Shown here: positions 1-7,723 of the stretch, one piece after another | Layout: each line of letters opens with the position of its first letter | How positions within the stretch are numbered: position 1 is the stretch's first letter | NCBI GenBank assembly: GCA_023443315.1 | Contig: JAEZVA010000064.1 | Coordinates: forward strand, 1 to 39,286 | DNA length: 39,286 nt | Reading direction: 5' to 3' | Origin: Bacillota bacterium | GTDB lineage: Bacteria > Bacillota > Clostridia > Oscillospirales > Ruminococcaceae | Made by a program: the position numbers and the translations under genes | Notes under the pieces: generated by a model | Told to the model about the DNA's origin: nothing | Databases searched by the model: none | What the model saw: the letters and a program-made list of their open reading frames with translations, nothing else

Positions 1-530
1 TGGAGGCATGGGGCAACGCCACCGTGGAGGCATGGGGCAACGTGCAAATCATAAACCTAAATTGCAGGGGTGCGTTGCAGACTTTTGCAAACTCCCGCAT
101 CGTCTTAATGCCACGTAACGTTGAGGAGTATCTGGACTTTTACGGCATCGAACGGCGCGACGGCAAAGCAATCTTATACAAAGCTGTACGCGGCGACGAT
201 TTGCACAGCAGCCACGACCCCAGCTTTACCTACTCAGCTGGGCAGACAATCGCCCACGATTGCGACCCTGACACAAGCCGAGACTGCAGCTATGGTTTGC
301 ACGTATCCACCTTGCGCTGGGCGCTTGATTTTGGGTATGGCTGGGACGATCTGCGTATTGTTGAGTGTGCGGTGCCAATTGATAAGATTATCTATCCCGA
401 TGGCTCAAACGGCAAGGTGCGCACAAGCGAGCTGACCGTGCTGCGCATTGTCCCTCTTGAGGATTGCGGCGCTACGGGCAAGATAATTATCAAGAGGATT
501 GTGGCAAAGGAGGCGCTTAAAGATGCTTAG
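1..530 (+). CDS. Phage protein with octapeptide repeats and DUF7666-like domain, 5' truncated
   Basis: The reading frame is open from base 3, so the gene begins left of the window; the GTG at 24 is internal. The visible N-terminal part reads as tandem octapeptides of the form VEAWGNAT encoded by a 24-base repeat. Such repeats form elongated or beta-solenoid stalks in other phage proteins. After this comes a globular domain of about 130 residues containing LYKAVRG, a CDPDTSRDCSYGLHVST segment and an ECAVP strand. It resembles the DUF7666 type of phage domain, an assignment made by pattern only. Function unknown. The stop overlaps the next start by eight bases. Confidence 0.6.
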   Translation, partial: EAWGNATVEAWGNVQIINLNCRGALQTFANSRIVLMPRNVEEYLDFYGIERRDGKAILYKAVRGDDLHSSHDPSFTYSAGQTIAHDCDPDTSRDCSYGLHVSTLRWALDFGYGWDDLRIVECAVPIDKIIYPDGSNGKVRTSELTVLRIVPLEDCGATGKIIIKRIVAKEALKDA

Positions 531-804
531 CCGCTGCCCCGACCCACCACTTGAGCCTCCAATGCTAACAGATGCGGAGGAGCGAATAAACGCCATCGCG
601 TGGGATATTTCTGACATGGAGAGGCAGATATCTGATATTGAACAGGAGCGAGATGAGATTGTGCCCGTACTTAAAAGCGGCAAGTATATCATCTACGACC
701 ACCGGCAGGCGATTATTAACCGCTATGCGGCGGAGATTGAGAGGCTGCGGGAGGTCATACGGCTCAATCAAGATGCAATAGCCACCATACAGGAGGGCCT
801 ATGA
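523..804 (+). CDS. Small coiled-coil phage protein
   Basis: 93 residues. The ATG at 523 is chosen because AAGGAGG lies nine bases upstream; the longer TTG-started frame at 499 has no such site. From about residue 15 to the end the protein is almost wholly heptad-like and charged (repeated DMERQISDIEQERDEI and AAEIERLREVIRLNQ), so it is probably a long helical or coiled-coil protein. It overlaps the genes on both sides by a few bases, which points to translational coupling in the early operon. No recognised family and no predicted function. Confidence 0.7.
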   Translation: MLSRCPDPPLEPPMLTDAEERINAIAWDISDMERQISDIEQERDEIVPVLKSGKYIIYDHRQAIINRYAAEIERLREVIRLNQDAIATIQEGL

Positions 805-1013
805 ACTCGCTCGGCGAATGCTTGTCGTATATAAATGGTGTTGTCGTTCTTGATGTGTCTCTCCCTACCAAGGCTCCCTATTGCCAATACTGCAAGCTTG
901 CAAAATACGAAGAATCGTTCAGACGTTACAGCTGCCGCGCGACCGGCGAATGGTTGTTAAATCCCTTGTCATCGCGCGGGGCTGAATGCTCTATCCAATT
1001 TAAGGAGGAATAG
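801..1013 (+). CDS. Small Cys-containing phage protein
   Basis: 70 residues, starting at an ATG that overlaps the stop of the preceding gene (ATGA). It carries CQYC followed by two further cysteines in RYSCRA and AECSIQ, which could form one zinc-binding site. No signal peptide or membrane segment. It sits directly before the Sak4-like ATPase gene with a five-base gap that includes GGAGG for that gene. Unrecognised; the cysteine spacing suggests a small treble-clef or ribbon fold, but this is inference. Confidence 0.6.
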   Translation: MNSLGECLSYINGVVVLDVSLPTKAPYCQYCKLAKYEESFRRYSCRATGEWLLNPLSSRGAECSIQFKEE

Positions 1014-1017
1014 TAAT

Positions 1018-1647
1018 ATGGGTATCCCCGTTTTAATTCTCGGAGAATCCGGCAGCGGGAAATCTACATCGCTGCGCAACTTTAAGCCCGAAGAAATCGG
1101 CATCTTTAATGTAGCATCCAAGCCGCTACCATTCCGCGCAAAACTTCCCAAATACGACGGTGCTACATATCAGACCATCATTAAGGCCTTATCCAACCCA
1201 ACGCGCAAGGCATATGCCATCGATGACAGCCAGTACCTTTTGGCGTTTGAGATGTTCGATCGTGCCAAAGAGACCGGCTACAACAAATTTACCGACATGG
1301 CCCTTAATTTCCGCAACCTGATACAGTTCGTAATCTCGAGCACTCCGCCTGATGTGATCGTGTACTTTTTGCATCACACTGAGCGCGGCGACGATGGGCG
1401 ACTTAAGGCTAAGACCGTCGGTAAGATGCTTGATAACCAGCTGACGGTCGAGGGACTCTTTTCCATCGTTTTGCTTTGCTCGACGGATGGCCTGACGCAC
1501 AAATTTGTGACCCAGTCCGATGGATATACGACAGCCAAAAGCCCTATGGATCTATTTGATAGGGAGATTGATAATGACTTAAAATTTGTTGACGTTGCAA
1601 TCAGAGATTATTGGGGGCTTGCCGCCCCGAACAAGGAGGATAAATAA
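1018..1647 (+). CDS. Sak4-like AAA ATPase, probable recombinase/annealase
   Basis: 209 residues. A Walker A motif GESGSGKST sits at residues 9-17 and a Walker B-like AIDD at 67-70, with a compact RecA-like core. This is the layout of phage nucleotide-binding proteins of the AAA_24/Sak4 type, small RecA relatives that promote single-strand annealing in phage recombination. The next gene encodes a protein with an SSB-like C-terminal tip, and Sak4 proteins are known to act with a cognate SSB, which supports the assignment. Start ATG 1018 with GGAGG a few bases upstream. It could instead be a general phage ATPase; the nucleotide-binding fold itself is certain. Confidence 0.75.
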   Translation: MGIPVLILGESGSGKSTSLRNFKPEEIGIFNVASKPLPFRAKLPKYDGATYQTIIKALSNPTRKAYAIDDSQYLLAFEMFDRAKETGYNKFTDMALNFRNLIQFVISSTPPDVIVYFLHHTERGDDGRLKAKTVGKMLDNQLTVEGLFSIVLLCSTDGLTHKFVTQSDGYTTAKSPMDLFDREIDNDLKFVDVAIRDYWGLAAPNKEDK

Positions 1648-1649
1648 TT

Positions 1650-2225
1650 ATGCAAAAACCATCAGGATACGATGACGCGCAGGTGTTCACCGGCGAATTT
1701 GAGACATTGGAGCCGGGCGGATATGTGTGTGTCATCAGGCAGGCAGTAATCGACAAGACCCAGACAGGTAAGGAGCGGATTAACCTGCTGATTGATATCG
1801 CCGAGGGCGAAAAGCAGGGATATTTCAAGCGCCGCTTTGATGACGATGTCAAATTTGACGGCAACGCCAAGTGGAAGGGCGTGTATCGTCAGATTACCGA
1901 AGGAAGCAGCACCCCATTCTTCAAGGGCCTCATGACATCAATCGAGGCGTCCAATCCCGGATACAAGTGGAATTGGGACGAGAAATCCCTTGCTGGAAAG
2001 CTCGTTGGAGTAATCTTCGGGCGCGAGCAGTACAGAGCACTAGACGGAAATCTTAAGTGGGCAGTCAAACCTTTTGGTGCCCGCAGTGTTGACACTATTC
2101 GCAAGGGCGTAGAGCCGCCGAAGGATAAATATCTGTCGGACAGCTCCGCATCCATAAATAACGGGTATGCGACAAACGATGACTTTGCCGTTGTAAGTGC
2201 GGATGTTGAGGACCTTCCGTTTTGA
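1650..2225 (+). CDS. DUF669-like / putative ssDNA-binding protein with SSB-type acidic tip
   Basis: 191 residues, three bases after the Sak4-like gene and with its own GGAGG. The central part (about 15-140) has the LEPGGYVCVIRQAV opening and beta-rich pattern seen in DUF669-type phage proteins that neighbour Sak4-like ATPases. The last residues are DVEDLPF. That closely matches the acidic DDDIPF tip through which bacterial SSB recruits partner proteins. A flexible, polar linker (about 150-180) precedes the tip, again like SSB. I infer a single-strand DNA-binding protein working with the upstream ATPase. No OB-fold can be proven by eye. Confidence 0.65.
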   Translation: MQKPSGYDDAQVFTGEFETLEPGGYVCVIRQAVIDKTQTGKERINLLIDIAEGEKQGYFKRRFDDDVKFDGNAKWKGVYRQITEGSSTPFFKGLMTSIEASNPGYKWNWDEKSLAGKLVGVIFGREQYRALDGNLKWAVKPFGARSVDTIRKGVEPPKDKYLSDSSASINNGYATNDDFAVVSADVEDLPF

Positions 2226-2737
2226 TTATGGGTCCCGCAGATATCATTAAATCTAGTTTATCAATGGCGGACGTAGCCGAGATGTATGGGTTTTCGCCCA
2301 ATCGGGCAGGGTTTATCTCCTGCCCGTTCCACTCGGCGGACGAAACACCGAGCTGCAAGATATACAACGACATCGGCAGGGGGTTTTACTGTCACGCTTG
2401 CAACGCCGGCGGATCGGTAATTGATTTTGTTATGCGATTACTTGACCTTTCCTACTTGCAGGCGGTCGCTCGCCTCAGTCACGACTTTGGGCTCAACATA
2501 ACCCAGCAACGCCCGAGCAGCAAAGAGCTTGCCGCACTGCGCCGTAAACGTGCTCAGGAGGCGGCGGAATTGGATGCTTATCGTGCGGAGTACGACAATA
2601 AGGTCTTGCTACATCGTGCATTATGGCAGCTCACAAAGCAGCCTGTACATACCCATATAGACGCACAAAACAAGGCATGGGCACTCGCGCAGCTTGACTA
2701 TGTCGAGCAATGGCAATACGAGCACCCGTGGAGGTGA
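2222..2737 (+). CDS. Stand-alone CHC2 zinc-finger primase-like protein
   Basis: 171 residues if the TTG at 2222 is used; ATG 2228 would give 169. GAGG at 2208-2211 is ten bases from the TTG and sixteen from the ATG, which favours TTG. Residues 1-95 match the DnaG-type CHC2 zinc finger: C34-P-F-H37, then C57-H-A-C60, followed by GGSVIDFVMRLLDLSYLQAVARL. The TOPRIM and polymerase domains of DnaG are absent; residues 95-171 are helical and charged. It lies upstream of, and overlaps, the DUF927 helicase, so the two probably act together in primer synthesis and origin loading. Confidence 0.85.
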   Translation: MIMGPADIIKSSLSMADVAEMYGFSPNRAGFISCPFHSADETPSCKIYNDIGRGFYCHACNAGGSVIDFVMRLLDLSYLQAVARLSHDFGLNITQQRPSSKELAALRRKRAQEAAELDAYRAEYDNKVLLHRALWQLTKQPVHTHIDAQNKAWALAQLDYVEQWQYEHPWR

Positions 2738-4668
2738 TAATCATAGAGGAGCAAGGCATCAGACCTGATTTTTTTCCAATAGAGGATGTCGAGCAAGCAC
2801 ATCCCCCACGACTGGCGGCGACACTGCCAGAGATACCTGACTATTCACAGGACGATTTTTTTAACAGCCTCGCACCCTATGAGATGGTGTATCGCTACCG
2901 AGAGGACACATTTTTGCATGAGCGCGTACTGTCGACGGTGTGCACGAAAGCTGCAGCAGTCGGCATCCGAAATTTTAAAAAACTTTATGCCGAATACACA
3001 AAATCGCTTAAGCAGAAATCAACTGAGATATACGTCAATAACTCGACTGACTTTGAGGGGCAACCCCTATCGTTGGAGGCTGGAGATTGGCAATGCGATG
3101 ATTTTGGCATTATGCGTCACAATGGCGCTTTCGAGGAGCAGGCTTGCTGCCACCCAATTATGCCGGTGGAGCGGCTGGTCAATATCGACACTGGCGTCGA
3201 GAAGCTTAAGATTGCCTACTCAAAGGGCAGAAAGTGGCGTGAGGTAATTGCCGACCGCCGGACACTTGCAAGCAACAACAGCATTATATCCCTTGCAGAT
3301 ATGGGTATCGCGGTCACATCGGAAAATTCAAAGGCGTTGGTACGGTATCTACACGACATAGAAAACCTCAATTACGACCGCATACCGGAACGAAAAAGCG
3401 TATCGCGGCTCGGGCATATCGAGGACGAAGGCTTTTCCCCCTACGTTGACGGGCTTATTTTTGACGGTGACGCTAATTTCCGCGCAATCTTTGAGAGCAT
3501 CAAGCAGCGGGGCAGCCGTGACAAATGGCTATCTCTTGCGCGGCAGGTCAGGCAGTCAAACGTCATGGCGCGTATTGTGTTGGCGGCTTCTTTCGCATCA
3601 GTGTTGGTTAAGCCATGCGGTGGTCTTCCGTTTTTCGTTCACCTGTGGGGTGGAGAAAGCGGCACCGGCAAGACAGTTGCTTTAATGTTGGCTGCGTCCG
3701 TGTGGGGCAACCCAGAGATGGGTCGATACATACAGACCTTTAACAGCACGGTAGTGGGGCGCGAAAAGTTGGCGTCTTTCTTAAACCACCTGCCCCTGCT
3801 CGTTGATGAGCTGCAGCTTGCTCGCGATGCACGCGGCAAGGTTACCTTTGATGTTTATGCCCTAGCTGAGGGCGTAGGTCGCACCAGGGGCACCAAGAGC
3901 GGCGGCATTGACCGTACACCGACATGGGCGAACTGCATCATCACAACCGGGGAAACGCCCATTACAGGAGCAGGGAGCGGCGCAGGCGCACTGAACCGAG
4001 TGATCGAGATAGAGTGCACCAGCAGCAACAAGGTGATAGACGACGGTCACGGAGTGGCTGCAGAGCTTAAGCGCAACTACGGGTTTGCAGGGCGTGAGTT
4101 CGTCGAACGCCTATATGCTGATGGTAGCGCCGAAAAGATGCAGGAAATGCACAAAGTAGCACTCAAGACCCTGCAGGACAGCGACGCGACAGACAAGCAA
4201 GCTATGGCGGCCGCCACTATTATTGTTGCCGATTTCTTGGCGACAAAGTGGATTTTTCAAGATGATTGCGCATTGACCGTAGATGATATTTCGGCGTTCC
4301 TCAAATCCAACGCCGCTATAAGCTCCGGCGAGCGCGGATACCGGTACATGTGCGACTGGGTCAGCCAAAACGCCAACAAGCTACGCAAGGGAGTGGACCA
4401 GGGAGACGTGTATGGCGTTATGGATGGGAACTGGGTCTACGTCATCAACTCCGTTTGGCGTCGGGCTGCAGAGGACGGAGGGTTTAGCTCGGCGGCCTTG
4501 TTGAGTTGGTTAAAGGAGAAAGGGCTAATCAAAGGGCGCGACAAAAACAATACTCGTGGCAAGCGCATCGGAGGTGTCCTTACTGAGTGCGTTTGCATGC
4601 GAATGCAAGATATCGAAGAGGATGTCGGCACCATGTCCGACGCCGATTGGGAGCAGCTAAAGGTCTAA
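2710..4668 (+). CDS. DUF927-type replicative helicase/ATPase
   Basis: 652 residues. Residues about 195-460 match the DUF927 family found in phage and integrative-element replication modules. Walker A GGESGTGKT is at 314-322, a hydrophobic strand ending in DEL at 361-368 forms Walker B, and GRTRGTKSGG plus an ITTGE segment follow. The N-terminal ~190 residues carry no domain I can name. The C-terminal 100 residues look like a winged-helix module. ATG 2710 overlaps the end of the CHC2 gene; its ribosome site is weak, so translation may be coupled or start slightly downstream. The candidate origin begins immediately after its stop. Confidence 0.85.
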   Translation: MAIRAPVEVIIIEEQGIRPDFFPIEDVEQAHPPRLAATLPEIPDYSQDDFFNSLAPYEMVYRYREDTFLHERVLSTVCTKAAAVGIRNFKKLYAEYTKSLKQKSTEIYVNNSTDFEGQPLSLEAGDWQCDDFGIMRHNGAFEEQACCHPIMPVERLVNIDTGVEKLKIAYSKGRKWREVIADRRTLASNNSIISLADMGIAVTSENSKALVRYLHDIENLNYDRIPERKSVSRLGHIEDEGFSPYVDGLIFDGDANFRAIFESIKQRGSRDKWLSLARQVRQSNVMARIVLAASFASVLVKPCGGLPFFVHLWGGESGTGKTVALMLAASVWGNPEMGRYIQTFNSTVVGREKLASFLNHLPLLVDELQLARDARGKVTFDVYALAEGVGRTRGTKSGGIDRTPTWANCIITTGETPITGAGSGAGALNRVIEIECTSSNKVIDDGHGVAAELKRNYGFAGREFVERLYADGSAEKMQEMHKVALKTLQDSDATDKQAMAAATIIVADFLATKWIFQDDCALTVDDISAFLKSNAAISSGERGYRYMCDWVSQNANKLRKGVDQGDVYGVMDGNWVYVINSVWRRAAEDGGFSSAALLSWLKEKGLIKGRDKNNTRGKRIGGVLTECVCMRMQDIEEDVGTMSDADWEQLKV

Positions 4669-4669
4669 C

Positions 4670-4919
4670 GTGGGGGTGCGTGGGGCATGCGTGGGGAGTT
4701 GAACGCTCAAAAAACCGCATGAATACGCCACTGTGGGGGTGTGGGGCGTGTGGGGGCGAAAAAACAACACCTTTATATCCAAGCAATATATACCGCGATT
4801 CTATATATACTGCCTCGCGCGTAAGAAAAACGTGCAAATTAGCCCCACACCCCCACAAACGCATGTTTAAGCCATTTGTTAGCCCCACGCTCGCCCCACA
4901 GCATCCCCACACGCCCCAC
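4670..4919 (+). other. Candidate replication origin: opposed GTGGGG/CCCCAC iterons around an AT-rich core
   Basis: This gap has no believable gene. It holds six GTGGGG words on + starting at 4670, 4680, 4691, 4733, 4741 and 4750, then an AT-rich core with two TATATA-type stretches (about 4770-4810). Six CCCCAC words follow, starting at 4843, 4851, 4883, 4894, 4905 and 4914. The two arrays are inverted relative to each other, and within each array most copies sit 8-11 bases apart with one larger gap (42 and 32). Opposed iterons round an easily melted core, directly after the helicase gene, are what an initiator-dependent phage origin should look like. A regulatory region is the alternative. 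Confidence 0.65.
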
Positions 4920-4943
4920 AAGATAAACGGAGGTTATTAAAGT

Positions 4944-5090
4944 ATGTATCCAATAATAGTAGGAACTTTAGTTGGCTCAATTGTCGGAACTGCCGTAGGA
5001 CTTCTGTTTTATTTTATTTCATCAAGAGGAAGGTCACGATCGCACCGACTACCGCGCCAAAAATGGAGCCAATCACTGTGGAAACAATAG
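4944..5090 (+). CDS. Small single-pass membrane protein, 48 residues
   Basis: ATG 4944 is ten bases after GGAGG (4929-4933), a good site. Residues 4-25 form a glycine-spaced hydrophobic helix (IIVGTLVGSIVGTAVGLLF), and the remaining ~22 residues are strongly basic. This resembles small membrane toxins and holin-like peptides in plan. Its last 77 bases overlap, tail to tail, the 3' end of the - strand gene at 5014-5625. The C-terminal helix of that gene reads almost the same at protein level (TIVSTVIGSIFGAVVGAIV). No family recognised. The ribosome site and membrane helix support expression; function is unknown. Confidence 0.5.
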   Translation: MYPIIVGTLVGSIVGTAVGLLFYFISSRGRSRSHRLPRQKWSQSLWKQ

Positions 5091-5625
5091 TTATTACTTG
5101 CTGACGGGTAAACTGCTTGCGTGATTCGGCCTTCTCTTCATCTGGAGTATAAACCATTACTTTTTGCATGCTTAAAGAAGTTGTAATGTCTGATAAGCTC
5201 TCTTGAACATTACAAGAAATACCCTCTTGAATATTACTGGAGAAGGAAGATAGAATCCCTTTTGCCTCGACCAGCAAAGTATCCGTCAGGACTATATCGT
5301 CTGCGTGCGCTACAACGAAAACACTATCAGGTTCCGCTAGAACGTTATCTACGCATACAAAGCAATCTGATAAGTATGATTCTTTAGTTTTGTACAGTTG
5401 AAAAGTCAGCCTAAAACATTCAACTTCTTGAGAGGGTGGCCAAACATTGACAAATTCTCTAAAGCTTCCGGAGAAATCACCAAAGCTACCCCGAGTATCT
5501 GCTGAAGTCTCAACTTTGAAACAGTGTCGCAACAGTACAGGTTCAAAACTCTCAGTTAATGATGATATGGCCGCCTTGCTTTTTATTTTCTCAAATGCGA
5601 CTTTGTCTCTCTGTGAAAAAGCCAT
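5014..5625 (-). CDS. Tail-anchored protein of unknown function, prophage cargo
   Basis: 203 residues on the strand opposite to the phage operon, which suggests a gene expressed in the lysogen. Residues 1-175 are soluble and polar with no motif I recognise. Residues 178-201 form a glycine-zipper membrane helix ending LLMK, so the protein is probably C-tail-anchored with its body in the cytoplasm. GGGGGTGG lies a few bases before its ATG, and a TATAAT box sits upstream at 5652-5657 (- strand). Base composition is more AT-rich than the neighbouring replication genes. It could be a superinfection-exclusion or sensor protein; that is a guess from position only. Confidence 0.65.
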   Translation of the reverse strand: MAFSQRDKVAFEKIKSKAAISSLTESFEPVLLRHCFKVETSADTRGSFGDFSGSFREFVNVWPPSQEVECFRLTFQLYKTKESYLSDCFVCVDNVLAEPDSVFVVAHADDIVLTDTLLVEAKGILSSFSSNIQEGISCNVQESLSDITTSLSMQKVMVYTPDEEKAESRKQFTRQQVITIVSTVIGSIFGAVVGAIVTFLLMK

Positions 5626-5651
5626 AAATCCACCCCCTAGATTATCTGATT

Positions 5652-5680
5652 ATTATATCACAACTTCCAGCATTTTGGAA
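5652..5680 (-). promoter_or_regulatory. Promoter for the tail-anchored cargo gene
   Basis: Read on -, TATAAT occupies 5657-5652, with a weak -35 (TTCCAA, 5680-5675) 17 bases upstream. The -35 lies inside an imperfect palindrome TTCCAG...TTGGAA (5665-5680) that also overlaps the ribosome site of the helicase gene on +. A repressor bound there could affect both genes. Confidence 0.45.
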
Positions 5681-5691
5681 AGGAGCTAAAA

Positions 5692-7194
5692 ATGCAACTC
5701 CGCAATTACCAACAAGAGTGCATCAACACAATCCAGTCAAAGTCACCCGGTCGCTACCTCATCCAGATGGCTACCGGTCTAGGGAAGACTGTTACCTTTG
5801 CCAATATCCCGCGGCGCGGTCGTATGCTCATCCTGTCACATCGCGAGGAGCTTGTGCGGCAGCCGCTCAAATACTTTGACTGCCCACGAGGCGTAGAGAT
5901 GGCGGGAGAACATGCCGCTCCAATGGACGAGATTGTAAGTGCATCCGTGCAAACAATTACCCGCCGACTTGACCGATTTTACCCTGATGAGTTTGACATC
6001 ATCGTCTGCGACGAGGCACACCATAGCCCGAGCCCTACATACCGGCGCATCTTTGAGCATTTTAATCCACGGCTGTTGCTCGGGTTTACGGCAACGCCTA
6101 ATCGCTCTGACAGCGTCCGTATGGATGATATCTATGAGGACATTATCTTCGAGCGTGATTTACGCTGGGGCATCAAAAATGGATACCTGTCCGACATCCT
6201 TTGCCGGCGAGTAAACATTGGGTACGACCTGTCTGCTGTGCGCAGCCGCATGGGCGACTATGCCCCTGGTGAGCTTGACAAGGCGATGGACGGCACGGCA
6301 GATGCGATTGCTCAGACATACAGCGAGATGGCAAGGGGAGCAACGCTGATTTTTGCAGTATCGGTTAACCACGCTAACGAGATTGCCGATCGGATCCCCG
6401 ATGCAGTGGTGGTGACAGGAGAGACCCCTAACCGATCCGCTATTGTGGAGGCATTCACCCGCGGAGAAATCCCCTGCATTGTTAACTGCATGGTATTTAC
6501 CGAGGGAACGGATATCCCCAGAGTGGAGACAGTGATAATTGCCCGACCGACACAGTCAGAGAGCCTGTACGTCCAGATGGTTGGTAGGGGCTTGCGTCCG
6601 TACCCGGGCAAACAGCATCTTAACCTCATTGATTGCGTGGGCGTGACCGGCAAAGCAAGCCTTTGTACAGCGCCGTCGTTGATGGGCATTGACCTGTCAA
6701 ACATCCCAGTGCGCAAGCAGAGCGAACTTGAAGGATTGCTGTTTGAACTGCCCGAGAAAGCTGTGCTTGCCTCCGATTGCCCCGAGAGCTGGGTGCGCAA
6801 TGTACAGCTTGTCGACCTGTGGGCGCAAGAGCAAAAATATGTGACCCATGGCGTCAATTACTTTAAAATGCCTGACGGGCGCTTGGTGTGTAGCTTGCCA
6901 GAGAAGAAGCGTATCGTTATTCCCTGCCAGGACGAATTAGGGCGTGTACGCCTTGATGGTGAGATAGTATCCATGCAAACCGCGCTCGATCGAGCGTTTA
7001 GGTACCTCTGTGAAAACTGCGAGGATGCCCGGTATATCTGGGATTTGGAGATGGCTAAACGTTGGGGGCGTAAGCCAGCATCAGAGAAGCAAGTACAGCT
7101 CATCTCCCGTCGATTAAAAGGCTTTGATGCAGAAGGACTTACCAAGCTCGAGGCGTCGCAAATACTAAATCGAATCATGATGAAGGGGGCGTAA
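5692..7194 (+). CDS. Superfamily 2 DEAH-box helicase
   Basis: 500 residues, starting at ATG 5692 after AAGGAG. Motif I ATGLGKT is at 27-33, motif II DEAH at 107-110, motif III TATP at 133-136 and motif VI QMVGRGLRP at 295-303. This is the two-domain SF2 core of the type I restriction/RecG-like DNA helicase group common in siphovirus replication modules. The C-terminal ~150 residues are an accessory region without a named domain. It probably unwinds or remodels replication forks or recombination intermediates, acting with the Sak4/SSB-like and VRR-NUC proteins nearby. Full length and intact. Confidence 0.92.
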   Translation: MQLRNYQQECINTIQSKSPGRYLIQMATGLGKTVTFANIPRRGRMLILSHREELVRQPLKYFDCPRGVEMAGEHAAPMDEIVSASVQTITRRLDRFYPDEFDIIVCDEAHHSPSPTYRRIFEHFNPRLLLGFTATPNRSDSVRMDDIYEDIIFERDLRWGIKNGYLSDILCRRVNIGYDLSAVRSRMGDYAPGELDKAMDGTADAIAQTYSEMARGATLIFAVSVNHANEIADRIPDAVVVTGETPNRSAIVEAFTRGEIPCIVNCMVFTEGTDIPRVETVIIARPTQSESLYVQMVGRGLRPYPGKQHLNLIDCVGVTGKASLCTAPSLMGIDLSNIPVRKQSELEGLLFELPEKAVLASDCPESWVRNVQLVDLWAQEQKYVTHGVNYFKMPDGRLVCSLPEKKRIVIPCQDELGRVRLDGEIVSMQTALDRAFRYLCENCEDARYIWDLEMAKRWGRKPASEKQVQLISRRLKGFDAEGLTKLEASQILNRIMMKGA

Positions 7195-7196
7195 CT

Positions 7197-7352
7197 GTGG
7201 CAAAAAGGATTTACCTGGACCGCCAAGAAGATCGGGAGGCTGTTGCGCTTGCCCTTGTTCGCAACGGCTACTCGGTAAGATTCGGCAAAGAAAAGTCCAA
7301 AACCGGTAGTAGGTATCTGCACTACGTTGAGTATTGGGGGCGTGACGATTGA
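7197..7352 (+). CDS. Small basic phage protein, 51 residues
   Basis: GTG start at 7197, two bases after the helicase stop, with GGGGGC upstream. The protein is MAKRIYLDRQEDREAVALAL followed by a basic stretch rich in RFGKEKSKTGSRY and ends WGRDD. Its stop shares bases with the TTG start of the nuclease gene (TTGA), so the three genes look translationally coupled. Small proteins of this kind are often found between helicase and VRR-NUC genes in siphovirus genomes. Function unknown; the gene is supported by coupling and tight packing only. Confidence 0.65.
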   Translation: MAKRIYLDRQEDREAVALALVRNGYSVRFGKEKSKTGSRYLHYVEYWGRDD

Positions 7353-7723
7353 CTGAATTTCAACATCAATGTGCCGTTTTTAAATGGGCTGCGCAGCCGT
7401 CAATACGCGCGCAGCATCCATGCCTCAAGCTACTGCATCACATCCCTAATGGCGGAAGACGGGACAAGATTGAAGCCGCGAACCTAAAGCGGCAAGGCGT
7501 AAAGCCCGGAGTGCCCGATCTGCATCTGCCCGTTGCCCGTGGTGGGTACCATTCGCTTTTCGTCGAGATGAAGGACGAGGACGGGATGCCTACAATAGAA
7601 CAAAAATGGTGGGGCGTCGAGCTTGCATTGGAAGGCAACTACTGCGAGGTCTGCCATGGTTGGGAGAGCGCGGTCAGGGTGATTGAGTGGTATCTCAACC
7701 TAAAGGGTGGTGCGCCATGCTAA
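7349..7723 (+). CDS. VRR-NUC domain nuclease
   Basis: 124 residues, TTG start overlapping the preceding stop. It matches the VRR-NUC family of PD-(D/E)XK nucleases along its whole length: KGVxxGVPDL-type motif at 50-58 (catalytic Asp57), FVEMK at 71-75 (Glu73, Lys75) and Gln85 in the following helix. Stand-alone VRR-NUC proteins are the usual phage form and are thought to act as structure-specific or Holliday-junction nucleases. The neighbouring SF2 helicase is its usual partner in these replication modules. All catalytic residues are present. Confidence 0.92.
   Translation: MTEFQHQCAVFKWAAQPSIRAQHPCLKLLHHIPNGGRRDKIEAANLKRQGVKPGVPDLHLPVARGGYHSLFVEMKDEDGMPTIEQKWWGVELALEGNYCEVCHGWESAVRVIEWYLNLKGGAPC

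Noticed and set aside
4672..4756. G-quadruplex from the GGGG runs
   Set aside because: Each cluster has only three close G-runs with a 38-base gap between clusters, so an intramolecular four-run structure is not well supported; the iteron reading is simpler.
4587..4940. 117-residue ORF on + (and a 113-residue ORF on - over the same bases)
   Set aside because: Both are read through the GTGGGG/CCCCAC arrays and the end of the helicase gene; the products are low-complexity His/Pro/Cys-rich and have no ribosome site. The repeats themselves keep the frames open.
6312..6857. 181-residue ORF on - within the SF2 helicase
   Set aside because: Contained in a conserved helicase region; reverse-strand artefact.
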